From Paenibacillus abyssi (GTDB lineage Bacteria > Bacillota > Bacilli > Paenibacillales > Paenibacillaceae), in assembly GCF_014640295.1 (NCBI RefSeq), contig NZ_BMGR01000014.1, positions 62,001 to 126,000 on the forward strand: 64,000 nt of DNA, in the 5' to 3' direction. The stretch's first letter is position 1. Each line of letters opens with the position of its first letter. A model generated the notes under the pieces. It was not told the origin of the DNA. It saw only the letters and a list, made by a program, of their open reading frames with translations, and ran no database searches. Both the position numbers and the translations under genes were made by a program. Of this stretch, positions 8,725 to 16,073 are shown in pieces.

Positions 8725-9933
8725 TTACACACTGGCTGCAGCTGCCGCAGGAGTAGCCGCCCTCGTCGTTGGAGCGGGAGACCCATCATTGAGCCTCTCC
8801 ACTTCAGTAATGACCACGGGCAGAACTGTCATGTTGACACGATCCTGACCATCAATCCCGACGGTAATCGGTGATCTATGGCTCGAGATGTGCAACACGA
8901 TTTCGTCCGACCCTCGATAGTTTGGCGATTGGAAGAACATTGCTGCTACCTCCATATGATTTGCATGGATAGCAATTGCAGCAACGCCTCCTTCCTCAAC
9001 TGTCCCGCTCAAATCTTGAACAAGATTACCGCCTGGTGTCTGAGCTGTAACGCGACCATTCTTAACGACTAACATCGTGTATGGCTTGTTGTTCGCAGAA
9101 ACGGCACGGACGCGGCGCATCAGCTCAATCAGCTCAAGGCGATCAAGTCGAACCTTGGTCGTGGCGTTGTAGTTAAACGCCTTGTCCATAAACTCAACTG
9201 GCAAAACCCCGCGAAGCGGTGTGGTAATACACGTAACGAGGCCGGTTTTAAAGACGACAAGACCGAATTTGGTCCGACCGACGGTGACATCCGCATCGGG
9301 AGGAAGCACTTCTGCAATTGCCTGAAGCGTCCGGGCATCCAACGAGAGATCAACGTCAAACCAATCGAGCTTTGTCGCAAGGCAACGAACGTACTTGAAG
9401 CTATCGGTAGCCCTCAAATACACTTCGTCCGTTTCATCCTTGCTGAACTGAATGCCAAGGATGGCGGGAGTCGTCGACGCCTTTTCGTTACCCGGCAAGG
9501 CGCAGAACGGAATCATCATCCGAACTATACCGTGTAAAGCACCAGGCATCCACATAACCGTTTCGTTCGGCAGCGGAGGTTCCAACATCATTGCTGTTTC
9601 TGGCAATATATCGACTGCGATGTGAGAGTCACGATTACCCCATCTCAATTTCAAACGGCCATCCTCGACTTGCATAAGGATTTCCTCATTCGACGGGAGA
9701 GCGGCGACCTTCTGATCTAATTCAAAGATCGAGGTTGCTACGGACACATCAGCTTCGATAACCGCGTTAACTTTTCGTTCGACACTCAAGGCGGTATCTG
9801 CGTAATAGAACGAGACCATTCCTTCTTCCGTGGTGGAGACATAAATCGACTTGTCACCCAGACCGGATTTGCGTGCCGACTTTGCAATTGGACCTACGAC
9901 GCCTTTTAACATTTCGCTAGGGATTCTGATCAT
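8725..9933 (-). CDS. dnaN: DNA polymerase III sliding clamp (DnaN-like), divergent
   Basis: 402 aa from ATG 9933. The three-domain pattern of bacterial beta clamps is visible: domain 2 has VYLRATDSFKYVRC (ATDSxR-like signature), then LDARTLQAIAEVLPP, the central turn TTPLRGVLPVEFMDK, and domain 3 has VRLDRLELIELMRRV. The end of domain 3 has a final VLPVV strand comparable to the usual MPVRL. A low-complexity Ala/Thr/Pro tail of about 20 residues follows. DnaN forms a dimeric ring that tethers polymerases and other QLxLF proteins to DNA. A plasmid-borne copy, plus many QLxLF proteins nearby, suggests a dedicated clamp. Driven by leader L2. Confidence 0.8.
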   Translation of the reverse strand: MIRIPSEMLKGVVGPIAKSARKSGLGDKSIYVSTTEEGMVSFYYADTALSVERKVNAVIEADVSVATSIFELDQKVAALPSNEEILMQVEDGRLKLRWGNRDSHIAVDILPETAMMLEPPLPNETVMWMPGALHGIVRMMIPFCALPGNEKASTTPAILGIQFSKDETDEVYLRATDSFKYVRCLATKLDWFDVDLSLDARTLQAIAEVLPPDADVTVGRTKFGLVVFKTGLVTCITTPLRGVLPVEFMDKAFNYNATTKVRLDRLELIELMRRVRAVSANNKPYTMLVVKNGRVTAQTPGGNLVQDLSGTVEEGGVAAIAIHANHMEVAAMFFQSPNYRGSDEIVLHISSHRSPITVGIDGQDRVNMTVLPVVITEVERLNDGSPAPTTRAATPAAAAASV

Positions 9934-9978
9934 AAAAATTGGGACCCAAAAAACAGGTCCCTTCACCTCCTCAAAAAG
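9934..9978 (-). promoter_or_regulatory. Ribosome site separated from clamp start by a hairpin
   Basis: GAGGAGG is followed by GGGACC, a T-rich loop, GGGTCCC and AATTTTT directly before ATG 9933. Folding brings ribosome site and start together, or forms a weak terminator. A GTG right after GAGGAG could start an 11-residue longer clamp, but spacing is poor. Confidence 0.5.
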
Positions 9979-10049
9979 TTTTGGATTTTCAAATCAAAAA
10001 GCCTTGTGCCCGCTAATTGATTCCACAACCTCCTTTCTTTTTCGGGCAC

Positions 10050-10243
10050 AAAAAAAGCCCTCAAAGGAGACATCTGCTCTAGAAAAAACCTAAAGCTCAC
10101 AGTCACCATTGAAGGCGTTTTTGGGCATATTTATCCCTATCATAGCTTAATGAAACTACGGTACTCCTTGGGCCGCTTGGCAGGAGCGTAAAATAAAATG
10201 ATAGGTATACATCCATTGTAATGAAGAATCTGGAATAAAGCAA
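10050..10243 (-). promoter_or_regulatory. Family-1 leader L2 before the clamp gene
   Basis: TTGCTT (10238-10243), 17 bases, TACAAT (10215-10220). The hairpin at 10164-10186 has outer stem CTCCT/AGGAG around GCC-AAGC-GGC-CCA. A terminator (GCCTTCAA / TTGAGGGC with seven T residues, 10050-10116) lies before the clamp gene. About 100 bases of leader remain between terminator and ATG, with several short reading frames. Confidence 0.85.
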
Positions 10244-10331
10244 GATACCCCTGTCTAAAAATGCAGGTTTCCTTCTCTAAATTTATGATTGAACTATCAA
10301 CTGCTACTTCAATCTTGAGAGGAGAATCACA

Positions 10332-10730
10332 ATGAGGGATATGGGTAAGTGGAAAAATGAAATGATGGAAAAGCACGGTTTTTTCATCCACTTTGTATTG
10401 GATGATCAGGTCGGCGCAGGGGCCAATTATCATACTCATGGGTTGGAGCAATCATTCGGTCATCCGGATCTTCAATGCACTCTCCCAATCACGCCGGAAA
10501 TCATTCAGTCCGTATTTCATACGATTGTCGATCGCATCAAAGCCGGTGAACGTTTTGTAGCGGAACAACTCTACGAAAAAGTAATCACAAATTACCCTGT
10601 CGAATTCAAAGAAGCAAATGAATTCGGGAGAAAAGTGCTGCGCCTTCTTCTTCCAGATGAAAAAGGGCTATTCCCTAATGATCCGATGTGCAACCCGGTC
10701 TATAAAGAACAAGCCAAAGGTGTGTTATGA
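10332..10730 (+). CDS. DUF4262-like protein
   Basis: 132 aa, start ATG after GAGAGGAGAA. The first 45 residues (HGFFIHFVLDDQ, then NYHTHGLEQSFGHPDLQ) match the general pattern of DUF4262 proteins, small beta-rich proteins of unknown function common in phages and toxin neighbourhoods. The stop overlaps the next start (ATGA), so it is translated with the ADP-ribosyltransferase-like gene. It starts the plus-strand operon 10.3-14.1 kb. Confidence 0.5.
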   Translation: MRDMGKWKNEMMEKHGFFIHFVLDDQVGAGANYHTHGLEQSFGHPDLQCTLPITPEIIQSVFHTIVDRIKAGERFVAEQLYEKVITNYPVEFKEANEFGRKVLRLLLPDEKGLFPNDPMCNPVYKEQAKGVL

Positions 10731-11299
10731 ATGAAGTCTATGAAGTTGGGTGCGAACTGATTTACGGATATGTTTACGAGGGGAAGCCGATCCGTTACGA
10801 GGAACTTGATCCAGAAGTCAAAGATTACATGGAAGGGTGGAGACCTCGCCTGCCTGCAGATGAGTTTCCGGAAGACTTTCCGGACGAGGGTGGCTACACA
10901 GGAGACTACTTCACCCTATACCGTGGCATTTGCTTTACCACCGAGGAGGCTTATACCGCGTTTCTGAAGATGATCGAGCGCGGGGAGATCCAAATCGATG
11001 GTGTTTCTTCTTGGACGGTTAACCCTGGGATCGCTGAAAGATTTGCAAAAGGAGCGGGTCTGCCTCCGAATACATCTACCTATATGGGGCTAGTTCTGGA
11101 ACTGTCCCCTGTAAAGCGGGAAGAGACGTTCTTTGCCTCCTACGAAGCGCACAACGAGCTTGAGAGCCTCTACGCCGATCGTCTCGAGGGTCGCGACAAT
11201 CGTAAGCTCCACAGCCTTCACGAAGAGGAAATTGTAATGCCTCCCGGCACCTATCAGGTGAGCATTTATAAACGGATTCAAACAGGAAGGGTATTATGA
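10727..11299 (+). CDS. ADP-ribosyltransferase-like protein
   Basis: 190 aa. The order of motifs fits the R-S-E class of mono-ADP-ribosyltransferases: LYRGICFT (Arg, about residue 65), GVSSWTVNPGIAERF (Ser-Ser-x-Thr, about 96), and EEEIVMPPGTYQV (ExE before a final strand, about 168). Such enzymes move ADP-ribose from NAD to proteins or nucleic acids. It lacks a signal peptide, so it would act inside the cell. It overlaps both neighbours by four bases, forming a tight operon. The assignment rests on three short motifs. Confidence 0.5.
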   Translation: MNEVYEVGCELIYGYVYEGKPIRYEELDPEVKDYMEGWRPRLPADEFPEDFPDEGGYTGDYFTLYRGICFTTEEAYTAFLKMIERGEIQIDGVSSWTVNPGIAERFAKGAGLPPNTSTYMGLVLELSPVKREETFFASYEAHNELESLYADRLEGRDNRKLHSLHEEEIVMPPGTYQVSIYKRIQTGRVL

Positions 11300-11679
11300 A
11301 TTGTATTAAGGGCCGCAGCCTGCATCCGGGTGATCGGGTGCAGGTATACCTGAATCTAAACAAGGGCTCCTGCTTCTCCATCCGGAGAAAAAAGACTGGA
11401 TTGGTTCTTGCTTATGCGGATTCCGTAACAATTCAGAATGCCGAATTCAAGGTTTCGAGCAAAGGAAGAGCCCGCGTTATAGCTTCCGGGGTAAGAGCCG
11501 TTCACGCCTATGTTGAGGGTGAGTTTTTGGCAGCCGACGGGCCCGCTCCACCCCATGTCGTTAATGTCGGGTACTATAACCCTTTTAAAACTGAATATTT
11601 CATTGACGAGTGTACGAAGGAACGTGTTGAGCGAAGCCAAACCGCGCATTGTCAAAACCGAAGGGTCTATTTTCACTGA
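11296..11679 (+). CDS. Hypothetical protein, 127 aa
   Basis: Start overlaps the stop of the previous gene. Basic N-terminal region (GRSLHPGDRVQVYLNL, then SIRRKKTGLVLAYADSV) resembles a family of small proteins found on Bacillota plasmids and phages with no assigned role. The fold is beta-rich and soluble. The last codons form the 5' arm of the terminator that closes this three-gene unit. Confidence 0.6.
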   Translation: MNCIKGRSLHPGDRVQVYLNLNKGSCFSIRRKKTGLVLAYADSVTIQNAEFKVSSKGRARVIASGVRAVHAYVEGEFLAADGPAPPHVVNVGYYNPFKTEYFIDECTKERVERSQTAHCQNRRVYFH

Positions 11680-11701
11680 AGCTGGTGAAAATAGACCCTT
11701 T
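11661..11701 (+). terminator. Terminator after first plus-strand unit
   Basis: Perfect AGGGTCTATTTTCA / TGAAAATAGACCCT stem overlapping the stop of the previous gene; the T run is short, so termination may be partial. Confidence 0.55.
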
Positions 11702-11775
11702 GCAAATTCGAAGCAGGACGCCCCCTCCCCTACAATTGAAGTATAGGACATCAAAAACGCCGGAGGATACAAACC

Positions 11776-12528
11776 ATGACCCAACTCTGCTTTAACCTTT
11801 ATCCAAAATACGGACCCTGGATTATTACGAACAAGGGCGATCAAGACTGCAGAGAATTGGCTGACCGGCATTACAGTCGGCAGACGATCGGCGCAAAACA
11901 GTTTACCCGTCCAGGCCGGAATCTGGTATTGAGAACCACGGATGCAAAGGCAGTCTGGGTGACTTGGAGCGGGATCCGCGATGACGGCATGCAGGCGTAT
12001 GAATGCACGATTTTCCGTAATGAGTCCACGCATCTCAGCTCTGAACTAATCAGGTGGGCAATCTTCGCTACGATCTGTGAATGGGGCGGGAGTATCCCTG
12101 CCGATGGCTTTATTACTTACGTCGATGATCGAAAGGTAAACAATGAATTGCCGGGATATTGCTTCATACGAGCCGGCTGGAAGAAGACCGGCAGAAGCAA
12201 AAGCCGGGGACTATCGCTATTCAAAATTTCGATGGAAAAGAACTTCCTGGCCATGCAAAAGCTGAATGCAGTCAAAGAATTAAAGCTGGCTCAATCGAGC
12301 ATGCAGCTCGCACTTGAATCAGGCGAATGGATTGACTCTCATTGGTTCCATCAAGAGGCAATCCGGCTTCAGGGATATGTAAGTCACGTTGATGAAGCCA
12401 TGAAGAATTTTGGTTTAGGCCAGCTGCATGATCCGACGATAGACGAATGGGAATTACAAGAGATTATTTCACCTTATGAATGGTTCGATGGATCGGAACA
12501 TTTAGAAGGATTTCAACATTCATACTGA
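11776..12528 (+). CDS. Mom-like GNAT DNA-modification protein
   Basis: 250 aa after a CGGAGG ribosome site. Residues 25-160 follow the pattern of Mom-like GNAT proteins: ELADRHYSRQTIG, LVLRTTDAKAVWVTWSG, CTIFRNES, SELIRWAIFATICEWGG, then PGYCFIRAGWKKTGRSKSRGL. Phage Mu Mom adds a carbamoylmethyl-type group to adenine in DNA. The remaining 90 residues are helical and unassigned. The N-terminus reads MTQLCFNLY, similar to MTQLQFDLL in the protein at 28201, and fits a loose clamp-binding pattern QLxFxL. It pairs with the adenine methyltransferase-like gene downstream. Confidence 0.65.
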   Translation: MTQLCFNLYPKYGPWIITNKGDQDCRELADRHYSRQTIGAKQFTRPGRNLVLRTTDAKAVWVTWSGIRDDGMQAYECTIFRNESTHLSSELIRWAIFATICEWGGSIPADGFITYVDDRKVNNELPGYCFIRAGWKKTGRSKSRGLSLFKISMEKNFLAMQKLNAVKELKLAQSSMQLALESGEWIDSHWFHQEAIRLQGYVSHVDEAMKNFGLGQLHDPTIDEWELQEIISPYEWFDGSEHLEGFQHSY

Positions 12529-12541
12529 GGGGGCTTACCAC

Positions 12542-13906
12542 ATGCTATTGTACAAACAGATTATCGATATTGTTGAGAATGATGTACCGGAGGACGTCGC
12601 CCTTGATGTCGTAAAGGGCGGCCGCAAGAAAGCGAAATCGGAAGGGGAAGAAGCAATCACCCGTTTCCTACGCACATACAAGCCGGAAGAGCGTTTGGCG
12701 AAGCAAGCACTCCTTGCACAGATTGAAAGCTCCCCCCTCTACACTGAGCCGGCCAACGACGTAGCTGATAGTCATAAATTCGGCTGGAACCGGGGCATGG
12801 CCTTAAAGCTGGAGACGATCATTCGGGGCCGCTGGAGCGCTTGGTTTACGATTTTGGATAAACAGCGTTTCGATGAGGATCTGGATGACATTCCGGAATG
12901 CGAATTCAGCATGTTCGACGGTTCGGCACAGGTGAAGAAAATGCTGGACCGCTGTATGAGCCATGCGTACAGCAGCGGGTACCGCGGCCATGATTTCATG
13001 GAATGGCTTGGATACTCTCTTGGGATCGCCTGGTTTGAGAAACCGGATGTCGATGAACGGACGCTGCAGCATTGGTATGATACCTTCGATATTTCCCTAA
13101 TGATGCTGTATCCCTCTGATTACCTTTCCACGTTTTTGATCGACTATCAGGGACAATCCGGTGTAGGCGGCTACTATCCAACGCCTCTCAATGCTACGAT
13201 GATGATCAATCAAATGCTCGGTTTTGGGAATCCGAAGATCGATCGTACCGTCAGTGTATATGAGCCGTGTCTTGGAGCGGGTGCCATGCTCCTTCCATCG
13301 GAATCACTGAATCTGATTGGCGCAGACTTCAACATATCGATGGTTAAGGCGGCCTGCATACAAGCTTTTCTATATCAGCCTTGGCTGCTGTACATCCCCC
13401 ATCCGATTACCGGCATCCATTTTTCTGAGTCAGAAATGCGTATCAATCGGTACTTTGAATTCTCCTGCGACAGCAATATCTTCCACGGCGATTCTCTCTT
13501 GGGTGAGTACAGATGTCCGAAGGAAATATTCAAAGAAAGTGAGGAACTTGTCGATATACACATTAACCCGCTTGATCTGCGAAAAAATAGCGCTCTCAAG
13601 TGGGAGAAGGAATTCATGACAATCCCTTGGGATGAAATGGCCTATGAGATGAAATGGGAGATCGTCAAAGCACAAGCCCGATCCCTGGGCTTTGATTGTG
13701 TAGCTTCAAATCCCCCGTTTGGCGCAATGAATAAGTTCACGATGGAGCAGATCCGGGAATACGAGAAATCGAATGTTGCGTTCCTTGCCGAAAGAAAAGC
13801 CTGGCTGGACCAGCTGGAGAAAACACCGTCCCCTCATACCGAGGAAATTATTGATTTCACGATGAGCTTAATTGAGGAGAAAACCGGTCAACTGTCATTC
13901 TTCTAA
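12542..13906 (+). CDS. N6-adenine DNA methyltransferase-like protein
   Basis: 454 aa after GAGGGGG. Residues about 215-420 hold a class I SAM methyltransferase: YYPTPLNATMM, YEPCLGAGAML (motif I), ADFNIS, FHGDSLLGEY and ASNPPFGAMNKF (motif IV, NPPF type). These match N6-adenine methyltransferases of the HsdM/Eco57I kind. No specificity subunit or endonuclease is adjacent, so it looks like an orphan methylase. The last residues are TGQLSFF, a canonical clamp-binding peptide. The N-terminal 200 residues are helical and unassigned. Confidence 0.75.
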   Translation: MLLYKQIIDIVENDVPEDVALDVVKGGRKKAKSEGEEAITRFLRTYKPEERLAKQALLAQIESSPLYTEPANDVADSHKFGWNRGMALKLETIIRGRWSAWFTILDKQRFDEDLDDIPECEFSMFDGSAQVKKMLDRCMSHAYSSGYRGHDFMEWLGYSLGIAWFEKPDVDERTLQHWYDTFDISLMMLYPSDYLSTFLIDYQGQSGVGGYYPTPLNATMMINQMLGFGNPKIDRTVSVYEPCLGAGAMLLPSESLNLIGADFNISMVKAACIQAFLYQPWLLYIPHPITGIHFSESEMRINRYFEFSCDSNIFHGDSLLGEYRCPKEIFKESEELVDIHINPLDLRKNSALKWEKEFMTIPWDEMAYEMKWEIVKAQARSLGFDCVASNPPFGAMNKFTMEQIREYEKSNVAFLAERKAWLDQLEKTPSPHTEEIIDFTMSLIEEKTGQLSFF

Positions 13907-13919
13907 GGAGGACAACAAG

Positions 13920-14099
13920 ATGCACAGATATGAAGAGCTGACGCCGGAGCAGCGCCGTGAATATGGGTTCGTAAAAGTAAATGAACTTACGGCGGCGAGG
14001 CTCAAATCAAAAAAGAAAGGCAAGTATAAGCCCGAAAAGTTGTTTAACTCAAACAATCATCAGGTGCTAGAATTAAAGCCATTAGACCAATCTGATTGA
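13920..14099 (+). CDS. Small basic protein, 59 aa
   Basis: Start ATG at 13920 after AAGGAGG, 14 bases past the methyltransferase stop. The sequence is very polar with a lysine-rich centre (RLKSKKKGKYKPEKL), suggesting nucleic-acid contact. Family not recognised. Confidence 0.55.
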   Translation: MHRYEELTPEQRREYGFVKVNELTAARLKSKKKGKYKPEKLFNSNNHQVLELKPLDQSD

Positions 14100-14114
14100 T
14101 AAGGAGCTGCAATA

Positions 14115-14834
14115 ATGAGTAAATCTAAGAACATTCGTTTAATCGCAACGGGCTTTGTCGTAGGTGCACTATTCTTCGGCGGGGTGTCCTATGCGGCGAC
14201 AAAAACAGCAACGTTAAATGCTGTATTCGGCGTAAAACTTGTTCAAAACGGTATCGATAAGACCCCGAAAGGTAAAGAACCATTCATTGTTGACGGGACC
14301 ACTTACGTACCTTTGCGCACGGCGGCCGACATTCTTGATGTGCCTGTTACCTGGGACGGTAAAAACAGTGCCGTAATTATAGGCAAAAAAATAGTCGGAA
14401 CGCCTCTCGGAACCCCGGATAGTGTATCGACAGACACGCTTACCGGCCCAAGCATGACGAGCAATCAGGTAATGACCACAAATTCAAAAAGCTATGGCAA
14501 TACAGGATTCACGATCATCAGTGAGCATCACGGCGTATGGAAAGAGAGAAAAAATGTTTTGAAGTATAATTTGAGTAATCGATATGCAAGTCTTCGCTTG
14601 GCAGTTGGAATTGATGACAAGAGCAGAGACTTTACAGACCAGGTACTTCGCAATATTGTCTTCAAGGATCAGGACGGCAATGTGTTGCAAGAGGTATCCT
14701 TAGGCAAAGGCGCTGTGCGAGAGAACATTAATATTGATGTAAAAGGTGTTCTCACATTGTTCATTGAGGTTTCTGGAGAAAATTATAGTGGCCATACATC
14801 AATGGTGAATTTCATCAGTCCAGTATTAAATTAG
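14115..14834 (+). CDS. Secreted copper-amine-oxidase-N-like stalk protein
   Basis: 239 aa after AAGGAGC. A signal peptide (residues 1-27, cleavage near SYAATK) is followed by a copper amine oxidase N-terminal-like repeat: FIVDGTTYVPLRTAADILDVPVTWD (about 58-82). The C-terminal part (about 120-239) looks like a beta-sandwich carbohydrate-binding domain of the NPCBM type. Proteins of this kind are very common in Paenibacillus and bind the cell envelope. It is the last gene of the plus-strand operon and is followed by a terminator. Confidence 0.7.
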   Translation: MSKSKNIRLIATGFVVGALFFGGVSYAATKTATLNAVFGVKLVQNGIDKTPKGKEPFIVDGTTYVPLRTAADILDVPVTWDGKNSAVIIGKKIVGTPLGTPDSVSTDTLTGPSMTSNQVMTTNSKSYGNTGFTIISEHHGVWKERKNVLKYNLSNRYASLRLAVGIDDKSRDFTDQVLRNIVFKDQDGNVLQEVSLGKGAVRENINIDVKGVLTLFIEVSGENYSGHTSMVNFISPVLN

Positions 14835-14852
14835 TCCCCTAAAAATTTAAGA

Positions 14853-14870
14853 AGGCGCCTGCGGGCGCCT
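14853..14870. terminator. Bidirectional terminator between convergent genes
   Basis: AGGCGCC, three-base loop, GGCGCCT, with TATTCTTTTT on the plus side and A-rich sequence on the other. It separates the plus-strand operon from the minus-strand coiled-coil gene. Confidence 0.75.
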
Positions 14871-15753
14871 ATTCTTTTTGCTGTTCATTTTGGGTTTTGT
14901 TAGCTTGTAGGGCATTATTCAATTGCTGGCGCATCCGATCCAATTCATCATACAGCTTCCTTAGTGATTCATTATAACTTGTTCGCTCCTTGTCTTGTCT
15001 ATCCTGCAGTTCAGTCCGGACAGCGAGCACAGCCCTTTCCTGAGCCAATTCCGCCCGCTCCTGCTCACGCTGCAGTTCCCGCTCATGGTCTTCCCTCAGT
15101 TTTCGGAGCAATTCATCTTTGATCTCCTGAAGCGACTGGAAATCACCTTTCAGATTAGCAAGCTCGCGATCCGTAGCATCCTTCTCTTTTATCAATTCCG
15201 ACACCTGCTGCCGTAACTGTTTCGCCGCATTTACCTCTTCCGTATTTTCCGTGATCAATTTCGACAAACGTTCGTTACGCTCTTTGTACTCGGATAACAG
15301 CTCCTCATCCCGTTTGTTGATTTGTTCCAGGTTGCCAATGTCCTTTCGCAATTCCCCATTCTCTTCGGCAATCTTGTTCTTTTGTTCGGCCAATGCTTCC
15401 ATCTGAGATTTAAGGGAGAGAATCTCTTCTTGTAGAGTAAATATTTCGTTGCCGCGGTCATATAACTTCCGCTCAAACCCCTCGACCATCTCCCGACGCT
15501 CAGCAGATTCGGTTTGAAGCATTCCCATAAACAGATCAACCGTGGACCGAGTATGGTACTCCAACGCGGCAATATGCTTTTGATAGCCGGCATCACCGTT
15601 TTTAAGTTGCTGCATTTCATAGACCGCAGCCACATGTTCAATAAATCCTCCTTCGGTTTCAAAACCGGAGTCCTGGAATAGCTCCTCGAGCTTCTCGCGG
15701 GTATCCGTTGAGACCTTATATGCTTTGGTGGTCTTCTCGATCTTATCGCTCAT
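14869..15753 (-). CDS. Coiled-coil DNA-binding protein (KfrA-like layout)
   Basis: 294 aa. A short N-terminal region (KVSTDTREKLEELFQDSGF, about residues 12-45) looks like a ribbon-helix-helix or related DNA-binding unit. The rest, about residues 80-290, is nearly continuous coiled coil rich in E, K, Q and R. Plasmid KfrA proteins share this plan of a DNA-binding head and long coiled-coil tail, bind their own promoters and help plasmid stability. Three GTTAAC sites lie directly upstream of its promoter. The head family is uncertain. Confidence 0.6.
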   Translation of the reverse strand: MSDKIEKTTKAYKVSTDTREKLEELFQDSGFETEGGFIEHVAAVYEMQQLKNGDAGYQKHIAALEYHTRSTVDLFMGMLQTESAERREMVEGFERKLYDRGNEIFTLQEEILSLKSQMEALAEQKNKIAEENGELRKDIGNLEQINKRDEELLSEYKERNERLSKLITENTEEVNAAKQLRQQVSELIKEKDATDRELANLKGDFQSLQEIKDELLRKLREDHERELQREQERAELAQERAVLAVRTELQDRQDKERTSYNESLRKLYDELDRMRQQLNNALQANKTQNEQQKE

Positions 15754-15783
15754 TTTTTCGGCTCCTTTATAAACTTGATAATA

Positions 15784-15863
15784 ATAGTATAGGCAAGCCT
15801 CTAGGATAAGTAAACTGGTTAACTTCAGTTAACTCAATGATTATTTACAAATAAAAGTTAACC
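15784..15863 (-). promoter_or_regulatory. Promoter with three GTTAAC operators
   Basis: TTTACT (15809-15814), 17 bases, TATACT (15786-15791) reads toward the coiled-coil gene. GGTTAACT (15817-15824), AGTTAACT (15827-15834) and AGTTAACC (15856-15863) sit immediately upstream of the -35. Likely sites for the coiled-coil protein itself. Confidence 0.65.
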
Positions 15864-15880
15864 CAGTAAAAAACAAAAAT

Positions 15881-15920
15881 AAAAAAGGGCCAATCGGATT
15901 TCTCCGGATCGCCCTGTTTT
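15881..15920 (-). terminator. Terminator after the DndC-like operon
   Basis: GGGCGATCCGG pairs with CCGATtgGCCC and is followed by six T residues on the minus strand; the other strand also has a T run. Confidence 0.7.
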
Positions 15921-15926
15921 TATGAT

Positions 15927-16073
15927 TTAACCTTCCTTTGTGTGAGCAGCACCCGGCTGTTTCACTGGTAAGGTGTTGCTCTCCTCAGCCTTCTTCATGC
16001 TGACCAATTTTCTGTACCACTCATAGCGCATTAGCGTCATAGGAACGCTCACTTCCCTTCCGTTTACCCTCAT
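15927..16073 (-). CDS. Small basic protein, 48 aa, coupled to DndC-like gene
   Basis: The ATG overlaps the stop of the DndC-like gene (ATGA), which argues for coupled translation. The sequence starts MRVNGREVSVPMTLMRYEW and is basic and soluble, with no recognised motif. It is the last gene before the terminator. Could be a small partner of the upstream enzyme. Confidence 0.5.
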   Translation of the reverse strand: MRVNGREVSVPMTLMRYEWYRKLVSMKKAEESNTLPVKQPGAAHTKEG

